From a bacterium (GTDB lineage Bacteria > Krumholzibacteriota > Krumholzibacteriia > LZORAL124-64-63), in the NCBI GenBank assembly GCA_018652925.1, contig JABIBH010000018.1, positions 1 through 9,473 on the forward strand: a DNA stretch of 9,473 nucleotides. The letters run 5' to 3'. Below, piece by piece: positions 1-7,153 of the stretch. Position 1 is the first letter of the stretch, and every line of letters starts with the position of its first letter. The translations under genes were made by a program, and so were the position numbers. A model generated the notes under the pieces. The model did no database searches, was not told where the DNA came from, and worked only from the letters and a program-made list of their open reading frames with translations.

Positions 1-1
1 C

Positions 2-820
2 GGAGTTAGTGCTGAACTGATTCAGAAAACTGCCGAGCTGATCAACAAATCAGAAAATGTTGTAATTATTCATGGTGAAGATAAACCTCATGACGCCTCC
101 CCTGGTGACATGGAAACTTTATCCAACATTGTTGTCAAACTGAACAACTCCAATCAGCACGCACACATCTTGTTGCCTCGTATGCTGGCAAACAGTGCCG
201 GGCTTGAGGTTATGGGTGCCGACCCTGCATTCCTGCCGGGAAGAATTGCTGCTACCGATCTGCCTGGTGCAACTTGTAATCAGGATTTGCGCGCTCTGCT
301 GGACGATGGTAAAATCAGAGGTGCAATTGTTATTGGTGAAAATCCATTTGATAACGACAAGACCACTGCCTGGTTCCAGAACATCGAATTCCTTGCAGCA
401 ATAGATTGGACTCCGACAGAGACAACACGCTTTGCTGATGTTACTCTACCAGGAGCAACATATCTGGAGACTGCCGGAACTCGTTGCAATTTTGAGGGTC
501 GTGTGTTGCAATACAGTGCAGCAGTGAAATCTCCTGCTGGAGTGACCGGAACTGAAACAGTAATCGAGATTGCAAAAGCATTTGGATTGGATATTGCAGC
601 AGACCTTCAAGCTGAAGTAAATGAAGTTGCAATTTCCGGTACTGGTGAGCTTGCACCTTACTACTGGAACACTGGTCAACAGAGAAATTGGAATAAAAAC
701 GGTAAGATGGTTCAGGTAGAAACCGATGGTAAAGCATCGTCAATCCGACCACCAGTTACCTATAGCCAAAAATACAGAAAAGAGCTACGGGAAGTTGGTG
801 AAGAACACTTCCGGGTTTAG
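2..820 (+). CDS. NuoG-like molybdopterin-fold oxidoreductase, C-terminal part (5' end outside window)
   Basis: The frame is open from the first full codon at position 2 and ends at TAG 818-820, giving 272 visible residues; the gene begins upstream. The visible part matches the C-terminal half of the molybdopterin oxidoreductase domain found in complex I subunit NuoG and related formate dehydrogenase alpha chains. It has GENPF at about residues 112-116 (the family's 'G.NP' step), then ADVTLPGATYLE at about 145-156 followed by a Gly-Thr and an N-x-E-G-R type segment, which is the usual 'ADVVLPaa.fxExxGTxxNxEGR' signature. The tail of about 75 residues after this is not recognisable, and there is no obvious full C-terminal molydopterin-binding domain, which favours a NuoG-type subunit over a catalytic formate dehydrogenase. 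The iron-sulfur N-terminus that would settle it is not visible. It is probably a peripheral electron-transfer subunit on the cytoplasmic side. The downstream kinase starts only 21 bases later. Confidence 0.75.
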   Translation, partial: GVSAELIQKTAELINKSENVVIIHGEDKPHDASPGDMETLSNIVVKLNNSNQHAHILLPRMLANSAGLEVMGADPAFLPGRIAATDLPGATCNQDLRALLDDGKIRGAIVIGENPFDNDKTTAWFQNIEFLAAIDWTPTETTRFADVTLPGATYLETAGTRCNFEGRVLQYSAAVKSPAGVTGTETVIEIAKAFGLDIAADLQAEVNEVAISGTGELAPYYWNTGQQRNWNKNGKMVQVETDGKASSIRPPVTYSQKYRKELREVGEEHFRV

Positions 821-829
821 CTCATTGCA

Positions 830-836
830 AAGGGAG
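830..836 (+). promoter_or_regulatory. Ribosome binding site of the sensor kinase
   Basis: AAGGGAG lies 5 bases before the ATG at 842. It supports that start codon and translation from a transcript shared with the upstream oxidoreductase gene. Confidence 0.75.
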
Positions 837-841
837 ACTGG

Positions 842-2812
842 ATGATTAAGCTGAAGGACCTTTATTCTCTTATCGAGGAAAATTATGTCTTTCTGATGGC
901 AATTGATGCCAATGAAAACATCCTCTATGCCAGTCCCCACTTGAGACTCAATATGTTTCCGCCCAATCTGATTGCAGACCCTTTGCCACTGGCAGAAGTT
1001 CTGCAATCGTCTTCTCTGGATTCATTCCGCAAGACACTGTCTACTAGCCAGAAGAGTGAAAAAAGCGCCAGGGCAATACTGCACTCCAAACTTGAGAACA
1101 GCTCTCCTCAACCGATGCATATCCGACGTCTTGAAACAGATAAAGGGGAAATCTGTCTCCTTATCGGTGCACAAATCGATGCTCTGAGCAGATTTAGTGG
1201 CACTGAAAAAGCTGAACGAATCAAGGAACTCTCATGCTTGTATTCTGTATCGGAATGGATTGAGATTTCCAATTCCATCGACGAATTTTTCCAAAAACTT
1301 CCAGAGCATATTGCACCCGGAATGCGGCTTCCTGAAGAAGCTGTAGTTTACGCCAACTACAATGGAACCGACTATGGTCGGGAGCCTGTCAAAGGCTCTC
1401 CTATTTCTGTTGTGCTGAAAGTCAACTTTCAGGAAAAAGGCAAAATTGTTGTCGGCTATCTGACCGATGACCAGGATATGTTGCCTGAAGAGCAGAAAAT
1501 GCTTAATGAAATTGGCAGAATGCTGAATCTTGCTCTTGAGAAAAAAGAGATGTCTGAAAAAGTCACTCTGACTCAGGATGAGAGAGACAAATACAAGCTG
1601 CACCTGAAAAAGCTTGAATCTGATATTGAGCGTCGCGAAACTGAAATGGAAGAACAAAAACAAAAACTCAGCACAGCAAAATCATACCTGAACAGAGCCA
1701 ACAGAACCTGGACTGAAGCCAGTCATCGACTGGACACAATGTTTCAGGCAATTCCAGATGAAGTTATGCTGATTGATTTGAACCTGAATGTGGTTATGTC
1801 CAATCAGGATGGAATAGTACCAGGAGAGAAATGTTATAAAGCATATTTTGACCGCGAAACTCCTTGTGAGGATTGCCGGATTAATTCCATCGTAAAAGAC
1901 AAGACACCAATTACAACTCATATGCGCAAGAGTGAAAAGCATCTTCAGCTTCATGCTCTGCCTGTATTTAATGAAAATGAAGAAGTTGACGGTATCCTGG
2001 AATTTTATCGCGATGTAACACTTGAGAAAACTTACGAGCAACAGATTCAGCAAGCAGATAAACTTGCCTCACTTGGCCAGCTGGTCAGTGGCATCGGGCA
2101 TGAAATTAATAACCCAAATCAGTTTATCAGAGGCAATGTCAAAATTGTAAAGCAAGCATTTGAAGACATCATGCCAATTCTGGATGAACATGCAGAAGAA
2201 AATCCGGATCTGAAAATAGCACGACTGAAATACAATTTTTTCAAAGATCATATCATGACCCTGATTGATGATATGGGCCACGGATCCGAACGGATTAAAG
2301 GAATTGTTGATGGATTGCGCAGCTTTGCCCGCAAGGATGAAGGTCAACTTATTGATAAAGTTGACATCAATACTCTGATTGGCTCTACTGCCCGACTGGT
2401 TGAAATTGAAGTACACAAACGGGCCGAAATTGAGTTGAACCTGGCAACCAATATCCCATCATTCACTGGTAACTCACAGAAAATTGAGCAGGTACTGGTA
2501 AACCTGATTGTAAATGCTGCACAGGCTATTCCCGATGATATAAAAGGGCTTGTGAAAGTCACTACCAGTGTAATTGACGGGCAGATTTCGGTGCAAGTCA
2601 GTGACAACGGCAAAGGGATTGACAGCAAGACCCGTAAACAGATTTTTGACCCGTTTTTTACAACTAAACGGACCAGAGGTGGAACTGGCCTTGGGCTCTC
2701 AATCTCCTATCGGATTATTGAAGAGCATGGCGGCACTATTTCTGTAAACAGCGAAGTAAATAAAGGCACAACGTTCACCGTCCTGTTGCCAATTACTGAA
2801 ACGGAAGTCTAA
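842..2812 (+). CDS. PAS-domain sensor histidine kinase
   Basis: This 656-residue protein autophosphorylates on histidine and should pass phosphate to the regulator encoded 2 bases downstream. Domains in order: a weak PAS-like N-terminus (about 10-60), a possible GAF-like region (about 127-236), a charged coiled coil (about 237-295), a PAS domain (about 295-395) with Cys331, Cys342 and Cys345, a HisKA dimerisation domain, and a HATPase_c domain (about 545-652). The H-box reads GIGHEINNP with phosphoacceptor His420. The N-box has Asn554/Asn558, the G1 box is DNGKG (588-592), the F-box is DPFFTTK, and the G2 box is GGTGLGL (613-619), so all kinase motifs look intact. There is no signal peptide or clear transmembrane segment, so it is likely a soluble cytoplasmic sensor. 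The ligand is unknown; the cysteine PAS and the oxidoreductase upstream hint at redox or respiratory input, which is inference. Confidence 0.93.
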   Translation: MIKLKDLYSLIEENYVFLMAIDANENILYASPHLRLNMFPPNLIADPLPLAEVLQSSSLDSFRKTLSTSQKSEKSARAILHSKLENSSPQPMHIRRLETDKGEICLLIGAQIDALSRFSGTEKAERIKELSCLYSVSEWIEISNSIDEFFQKLPEHIAPGMRLPEEAVVYANYNGTDYGREPVKGSPISVVLKVNFQEKGKIVVGYLTDDQDMLPEEQKMLNEIGRMLNLALEKKEMSEKVTLTQDERDKYKLHLKKLESDIERRETEMEEQKQKLSTAKSYLNRANRTWTEASHRLDTMFQAIPDEVMLIDLNLNVVMSNQDGIVPGEKCYKAYFDRETPCEDCRINSIVKDKTPITTHMRKSEKHLQLHALPVFNENEEVDGILEFYRDVTLEKTYEQQIQQADKLASLGQLVSGIGHEINNPNQFIRGNVKIVKQAFEDIMPILDEHAEENPDLKIARLKYNFFKDHIMTLIDDMGHGSERIKGIVDGLRSFARKDEGQLIDKVDINTLIGSTARLVEIEVHKRAEIELNLATNIPSFTGNSQKIEQVLVNLIVNAAQAIPDDIKGLVKVTTSVIDGQISVQVSDNGKGIDSKTRKQIFDPFFTTKRTRGGTGLGLSISYRIIEEHGGTISVNSEVNKGTTFTVLLPITETEV

Positions 2813-2814
2813 TA

Positions 2815-4146
2815 ATGAAAAAAATACTGCTGGTTGATGACGATGTTGCTGTCACAAATTATTTTATGGTTTTCCTTATGCAAACAGAGCTTTTTGAGCC
2901 AACGATAGAGAATGATTCCCGAGAAGTTGAAGCACTACTCGATGAAAACAGTTATGACGTAATTCTGCTGGACCTTGATATGCCAAATGTCTCCGGTATG
3001 GATATTTTAAAAATAATGCACGCTAAAAAAATAGACATCCCTGTGATTATTCTGACTGGTGTCAGTGATGTTGACCTTGCTGTCAAAGCGATGAAACACG
3101 GTGCATTTGATTATCTGACTAAACCTGTTGACGAAGAACATCTGCTGGACATTTTGAATAGTGCTATGGAGCAATCGGCACTGAGAAATACCCTCGCTGA
3201 ATTGCCTAGCGATCTGACTCGTGAAAATTTAATTAACGAAGCAGCTTTCAAACATATGCCAACTCAGAATGAATCGGTAATTCGGTTATTTCACAAAGCT
3301 GAGACTTTGGCTAGTGGTGACTTGTCTGTGTTCATATGGGGCGAACGTGGATCGGGAAAAAAATGGCTGGCCCGTGCAATGCATAACTCGTCGGCACGAT
3401 CTGAAATGCCATTTATCTCACTGAACTGTACTTCGTTTGCGCAGGATGATCTGTCTGTTGAACTATTTGGCAGAGACCTGGACTGGAGCGGTAAAGTAAG
3501 TAAAAAAAGTGGCCTGCTGAAAGTTGCCGAGGGAGGAACGCTCTTTATTAATAACATTGAGTACATGAATCCTGCGGTACAACAACGACTCAATAATGTT
3601 CTGCAACAGAATGAATATTCGCACGACAATTCTACCGAAAAAATTGAGTGTAATGTACGATTTATTGTTGCATCTTCGCACGACCTTACTCGATCGGTTT
3701 TCAAAGAATCATTTTCACGTGAACTGCTCTACCATTTGATGTCAAATTCGCTAAAAATGCTACCAGTTCGAGATCGCCCCGATGATATTAAATTAATTGC
3801 AGAACTGTTTCTTGAAGAGGCCAACAAACTTAATAACAAACAACTGTCGGGAATTTCAGACGAGTTTGTAAGCTTACTGCAGAATTACAGGCTCCCCGGT
3901 AATATGCATGAGATGCGAGAACTGATTTCCGGTGCAGTTGTAAACACTGACGAAGGCGAACTTACATCGGACTCACTGTCTCCATATCACAGAGAACGTA
4001 TAACTCTTGGTGGATTTACACCAAAAACCATGCAGGAAGCAATGCGTCGACTGGTGAAAGAAACTATCTTGTTCTGTGACAATGAGATAGTCAAATCAGC
4101 CAAAATGTTGGATATCTCTGTTGAAGAGTTAAAAAGACATATTTGA
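2815..4146 (+). CDS. NtrC-like response regulator with degenerate AAA+ domain and shortened helix-turn-helix
   Basis: This 443-residue protein has an apparently functional receiver domain (1-120): acidic pocket Asp8-Asp10, phosphoacceptor Asp53 in LLDLDMPN, Thr81 and Lys103. A linker leads to an AAA+ domain of the sigma54-activator type (about 145-375). Walker A is kept (GERGSGKK, 176-183). Other key motifs are altered: the GAFTGA loop after ELFG (216-219) is reduced to DWSGK (223-227); Walker B 'LFLDEI' is LFINNI, with Asn246-Asn247 replacing Asp-Glu; the arginine-finger positions aligned with FREDLYYRL are Ser301 and His307; and sensor II 'PGNVREL' is PGNMHEM, with His365 for Arg. The Fis-like C-terminus is recognisable (SAKMLDISVEELKRHI) but ends in the recognition helix. 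The family normally remodels sigma54 RNA polymerase by ATP hydrolysis; this member is unlikely to. It starts 2 bases after the kinase stop, with GGAAG 7 bases before ATG, so it is almost certainly the cognate partner. Confidence 0.9.
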   Translation: MKKILLVDDDVAVTNYFMVFLMQTELFEPTIENDSREVEALLDENSYDVILLDLDMPNVSGMDILKIMHAKKIDIPVIILTGVSDVDLAVKAMKHGAFDYLTKPVDEEHLLDILNSAMEQSALRNTLAELPSDLTRENLINEAAFKHMPTQNESVIRLFHKAETLASGDLSVFIWGERGSGKKWLARAMHNSSARSEMPFISLNCTSFAQDDLSVELFGRDLDWSGKVSKKSGLLKVAEGGTLFINNIEYMNPAVQQRLNNVLQQNEYSHDNSTEKIECNVRFIVASSHDLTRSVFKESFSRELLYHLMSNSLKMLPVRDRPDDIKLIAELFLEEANKLNNKQLSGISDEFVSLLQNYRLPGNMHEMRELISGAVVNTDEGELTSDSLSPYHRERITLGGFTPKTMQEAMRRLVKETILFCDNEIVKSAKMLDISVEELKRHI

Positions 4147-4166
4147 TATTTGCACAAAAATAACTG

Positions 4167-4195
4167 TTGCATATTTTCTCCAGGATAGTTATTGT
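4167..4195 (+). promoter_or_regulatory. Predicted sigma70-type promoter of umuDC
   Basis: TTGCAT (4167-4172) and TATTGT (4190-4195) are separated by exactly 17 bases, upstream of the umuD start at 4222. The -10 lies inside the palindrome at 4184-4204, a position where a bound repressor would block RNA polymerase. The assignment is by eye against the consensus. Confidence 0.5.
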
Positions 4196-4204
4196 ACAAC
4201 TATC
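4184..4204 (+). promoter_or_regulatory. Palindromic candidate operator over the umuDC promoter
   Basis: The perfect 7-base arms GATAGTT (4184-4190) and AACTATC (4198-4204) flank a 7-base centre. An inner TTGTACAA (4192-4199) is itself palindromic. It overlaps the predicted -10 and lies 18 bases before the umuD ATG. umuDC operons are normally under LexA control, but this does not match the E. coli CTGT-N8-ACAG box, so the binding protein (LexA of this lineage, or the extended UmuD itself) is inferred only. A further ATAACT half-site-like sequence lies upstream at 4160-4165. Confidence 0.5.
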
Positions 4205-4221
4205 AAATAAAGGAGATTGAT

Positions 4222-4821
4222 ATGGTAAACAAAAGAGGACATGGTGGGCATCGCCCTGGTGCTGGCAGACCTGAAGGAACTGGAAAATTTGGAGAAAAAA
4301 CGAAGCCAATCCGCGTTCCCAACAGCTTACTCCCTCAGATTACAGAAATACTTGATGCTCACAAAGCTGGTAGCAAAAAAATCTTCATGATGCCACAAAA
4401 TGCTGAAATTATGCTTCCTGATGAGAACGCAGAACACAGTGGTGTGCCTTTTTTCAGTAATATGGTTGCGGCCGGTTTTCCCTCCCCTGCAGATGACCAC
4501 ATGGATGACAGACTGGACTTGAATGAGTATCTGGTTTCACATCCGGCAGCGACATTTTTTGTACGCGTGCAAGGTTTGTCTATGATAAATGCAGGTATTC
4601 AACCTGATGACATTCTGGTTGTTGACCGATCCATGGATCCGGCGCACGGAAAAGTTATTGTGGCTGCACTTGACGGTGATTTGACTGTCAAAAGAATCAG
4701 CAAACAAAATGGACAGATTACCTTGATGCCTGAAAACGATGATTATGACCCGATTGAAATTACTGCCGAGATGAGTTTTATCATCTGGGGCGTAGTTACA
4801 AGCGTTATTCACAAGGTATAG
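4222..4821 (+). CDS. umuD: UmuD-like autoproteolytic protein with N-terminal extension
   Basis: The start chosen is ATG 4222, because AGGAG (4211-4215) sits 6 bases before it; an upstream in-frame TTG at 4192 has no such site and lies in the promoter. The 199-residue product has a full UmuD core: FFSNMVAAGFPSPA with the predicted cleavage at Ala84-Gly85, the nucleophile Ser120 in GLSMI, and the general base Lys157 in LTVKRI. The cleavage-to-Ser (35) and Ser-to-Lys (37) spacings equal those of E. coli UmuD (Gly25, Ser60, Lys97). After RecA-stimulated self-cleavage, UmuD' joins UmuC to form polymerase V. E. coli UmuD is 139 residues; here about 60 extra residues precede the core, with a basic Gly-rich stretch (RGHGGHRPGAGRPEGTGK, 5-22) and TKPIRVPNSLLPQITEIL, which could be a small DNA-binding or ribbon-helix-helix-like element. 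umuC follows after 2 bases. Confidence 0.93.
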   Translation: MVNKRGHGGHRPGAGRPEGTGKFGEKTKPIRVPNSLLPQITEILDAHKAGSKKIFMMPQNAEIMLPDENAEHSGVPFFSNMVAAGFPSPADDHMDDRLDLNEYLVSHPAATFFVRVQGLSMINAGIQPDDILVVDRSMDPAHGKVIVAALDGDLTVKRISKQNGQITLMPENDDYDPIEITAEMSFIIWGVVTSVIHKV

Positions 4822-4823
4822 TT

Positions 4824-6098
4824 ATGCCTCGGGTCCTGGCACTTGTTGACTGCAACAATTTTTACGCGTCGTGTGAACTGGTATTTGCGCCAAAACTTGA
4901 GGGTCATCCAATTGTAGTACTGTCAAATAATGATGGCTGTATTGTTGCCAGAAACAGTGAATCCAAAAAGCTTGGCATTCCGCTGGGAGCGCCATGGCAT
5001 AAGGTTAAAAAAACCACGCGTCGACATGGCGTACAGGCATTCTCCTCCAATTCCGCTTTATACGGCGACATGTCGGCACGGGTAATGAACATTCTGACCA
5101 GCTTTACCCCTACAATTGAAATTTACTCTATCGATGAAGCATTCATGGACTTAACTGGTGCACCTGTAAACAGCCTGACTGAATACGGCAGACGTATCTG
5201 CCAAACTGTTCATCAAGGCACCGGGATCCCTGTATCGGTGGGGATAGCGTCAACCAAAACATTGGCCAAAGTTGCCAATCGTATTGCCAAAAAGAACCCT
5301 GAAACCGGTGGCGTTCTGAATTTGGAAAAAGTAAAACTGCATCTGGATTCTCTACTGACACAAATCTCTGTCGGGGACATTTGGGGTGTTGGCAGACGAT
5401 GGTCGAAAAAACTTCACAGCGCTGGCATTACCAACGGTCGCGAATTGAGAGATGCCGATACCAGGTGGATAAGAAACCAGTTCAATGTTGTCCTTGAAAG
5501 AACTGTTCTGGAATTACGTGGCCAACCATGTATTGAACTGGAATTTGCTCCACCAAAAAAACAAACAATTATGTGCTCCAGGTCCTTTGGTAACAGAATC
5601 ACCCACCAGGATGCTTTGCGCGAAGCTGTCTGTAATTACACCACCATCGCTACTGCCAAAATGCGTAAACAAAAATCGTGTACACAAGCAGTTACTGTTT
5701 TCATTCAGACCAGCTTGTTAAACAAAAAAGAGCCTCAATACAGTAACAGTTGCACTGTACCTTTGGGAAAACCGTGCAATGACACAGGTGAATTAATCCA
5801 TCACGCATTGGGCGGGCTGAATTCGATTTACAAACCAGGCTTCAGGTATGCCCGTGCTGGAGTAATTTTACTGGACCTTGTTCCTCAAGACGTTGAGCAG
5901 GGAACGCTTTTCCCATCGACAGAGGAATATGCTTCCTCTCCACTGATGAATACTCTTGATGATATAAACCAGAAACATGGTCGTGGAAAATTACGGTTTG
6001 CTGCCGAGGGGTTTGCGCACAAGTGGCAGATGAAACAAAATCATAAATCTCCTGCGTACACTACGAAGTGGGACGAATTGCCAAAAGCCGGAGACTAG
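4824..6098 (+). CDS. umuC: UmuC, catalytic subunit of DNA polymerase V (Y-family)
   Basis: The 424-residue product matches E. coli UmuC (422) along its length. Metal-binding residues of the Y-family palm are present: Asp9 in LVDCNNFYASCE and Asp104-Glu105 in YSIDEAFMDL. Also visible are NNDGCIVARN (35-44), the SVGIASTKTLAKVANRIAKK fingers/thumb segment (138-157), a helix-hairpin-helix-like DISVGDIWGVG-type stretch near 181-190, and the UmuC-specific CSRSFG (251-256) opening the little-finger domain. QGTLF (359-363) fits the beta-clamp-binding motif at the same place as QLNLF in E. coli UmuC. The enzyme copies past damaged template bases at low fidelity in partnership with cleaved UmuD. It starts 2 bases after the umuD stop with AAGG 7 bases before ATG, so the two are translated from one message. 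Nothing looks broken. Confidence 0.97.
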   Translation: MPRVLALVDCNNFYASCELVFAPKLEGHPIVVLSNNDGCIVARNSESKKLGIPLGAPWHKVKKTTRRHGVQAFSSNSALYGDMSARVMNILTSFTPTIEIYSIDEAFMDLTGAPVNSLTEYGRRICQTVHQGTGIPVSVGIASTKTLAKVANRIAKKNPETGGVLNLEKVKLHLDSLLTQISVGDIWGVGRRWSKKLHSAGITNGRELRDADTRWIRNQFNVVLERTVLELRGQPCIELEFAPPKKQTIMCSRSFGNRITHQDALREAVCNYTTIATAKMRKQKSCTQAVTVFIQTSLLNKKEPQYSNSCTVPLGKPCNDTGELIHHALGGLNSIYKPGFRYARAGVILLDLVPQDVEQGTLFPSTEEYASSPLMNTLDDINQKHGRGKLRFAAEGFAHKWQMKQNHKSPAYTTKWDELPKAGD

Positions 6099-6101
6099 AG
6101 G

Positions 6102-6130
6102 TTGAACTACCCATCGGCTGAGAGTATTTT
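6102..6130 (+). promoter_or_regulatory. Possible promoter of the ApbE-like gene
   Basis: TTGAAC (6102-6107) and TATTTT (6125-6130) are 17 bases apart, just after the umuC stop and 27 bases before the ApbE-like ATG. It is a fair but not strong match, and read-through from umuDC is equally possible because no terminator separates them. Confidence 0.35.
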
Positions 6131-6141
6131 ATAGAAATACT
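6123..6141 (+). repeat. AT-rich inverted repeat before the ApbE-like gene
   Basis: The perfect arms AGTATTT (6123-6129) and AAATACT (6135-6141) flank a 5-base loop. The repeat overlaps the predicted -10 and ends 5 bases before the GGAG ribosome binding site (6147-6150). It has no G/C-rich stem or T tract, so it is not a terminator; it could be an operator or a weak leader hairpin. Confidence 0.45.
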
Positions 6142-6156
6142 TAACCGGAGAGAATA

Positions 6157-7026
6157 ATGGCTGACACATTCCGACGCGACAACCATCCACTTGTGACTCT
6201 GCTGATTGCTGTGTTCATCATAGCAGTGTTGTTGTTGCCTGCTACTCGCAACGGTTGCGGCCCTCATGAAGATTACTATCACTTTTCGTACAATGCATTT
6301 GGTTGTGATGTCAACGGTCAAGTCAATGTCTGGGATAGAGCTAATCGAGTTTCACCGGTGACAGTAATTGAGTCGAAACTTGACTCAATGGTTGTGATGC
6401 TGGATGCGACTGTAGAGAATTCGGGAATTGCACAGCTAAATCGATGTGAAATCAACAAAGATTTTACTATCCCAGCTCAACTGGCAGAGGTGTTACGCAT
6501 TGCTCAGGGTTTCAGCTCTATCAGTGATGGCATTTTCTTCTTCCCTGACGGTGTAACTCTTGATAGTGCAAACAGAAAATTCAGCAGAAGTAATGCAAGC
6601 GCCATGATTAACCTTGAAGAACTGCAGTGTGGGTACTCGGTTGATAAAACCATTAAAACACTTCGTGAGTATGGTACCAGCGGTGCGTTGCTGAATGTTG
6701 GCGGAAATTATTTTGCGCTTGGCAGGCCTGAGAAAAACAGGAAGTGGCATATTGATGTGCATGATCCACAAAGTAATGCTGTAGTTGCTACTCTGAAACT
6801 TGTCAACAAGGCATGCACAATTGACAAAAATGTAGCTGTCATTGGCAGAAATGCCACAACTACTGATGCAGTTGCATCGATAATTTGCAAGCTTCCTGAC
6901 GATCAAGTATTTGAGTTTCTAAAAGAATATTATCCTGGAATTGATGCCTTGTTAATCACAGATAATGGCACACTGAAAATGACTGATGGTGTTGAGCAGT
7001 ACCTGGTTACCAATAAAATTGACTAG
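6157..7026 (+). CDS. ApbE-like protein, membrane-anchored and divergent
   Basis: ATG 6157 is preceded by GGAG at a 6-base spacing. Residues 12-29 form one hydrophobic segment after a positively charged N-terminus, an uncleaved anchor or signal peptide; no good lipobox is seen, so the domain should face the periplasm. The fold is recognised from ApbE-like blocks: SDGIF (123-127), the INLEELQCGYSVDK block (151-164; family 'iDLGgiaKGyavD'), LLNVGGNYFALG (178-189; family 'vnlGGdi.alG'), WHIDVHDP (197-204) and TTTDAVAS (234-241; family 'aTADALAT'). ApbE proteins move FMN from FAD onto threonines of RNF/NQR and related subunits, using a metal held by the last block's Asp and Thr. Here Asp237 is kept and Thr is Ser241. 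The Lys of 'KGyavD' is Cys158, and the stretch between the SDG and INL blocks is unusually short. At 289 residues it is somewhat short for the family. FMN transferase activity is therefore uncertain. Confidence 0.75.
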   Translation: MADTFRRDNHPLVTLLIAVFIIAVLLLPATRNGCGPHEDYYHFSYNAFGCDVNGQVNVWDRANRVSPVTVIESKLDSMVVMLDATVENSGIAQLNRCEINKDFTIPAQLAEVLRIAQGFSSISDGIFFFPDGVTLDSANRKFSRSNASAMINLEELQCGYSVDKTIKTLREYGTSGALLNVGGNYFALGRPEKNRKWHIDVHDPQSNAVVATLKLVNKACTIDKNVAVIGRNATTTDAVASIICKLPDDQVFEFLKEYYPGIDALLITDNGTLKMTDGVEQYLVTNKID

Positions 7027-7153
7027 CGCCTACCTCCCCCGCAGGGTTATTAATTTAGTGTATAAATTAGTCAACATTTATTTACTTTTAGAGCATAAGT
7101 GTGATACTTTTAACAGAGTTAAGACAATTATAAACATAGCAAATAGTATAACC

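Noticed and set aside
1232..2053. Long minus-strand open frames opposite the kinase
   Set aside because: They are antisense shadows of a gene with clear kinase motifs; their translations show no recognisable domain.
2815..4146. Calling the regulator a sigma54-dependent activator
   Set aside because: The sigma54-contact loop and the hydrolysis residues are replaced, and I saw no GG/GC-type -24/-12 promoter element in the window.
4192..4221. Upstream TTG start adding 10 residues to UmuD
   Set aside because: No ribosome binding site precedes it, it lies within the predicted promoter and palindrome, and ATG 4222 has AGGAG at a 6-base spacing.
7051..7069. Terminator after the ApbE-like gene
   Set aside because: The inverted repeat TAATTTA/TAAATTA is entirely AT and is not followed by a T tract, so it should not terminate efficiently.
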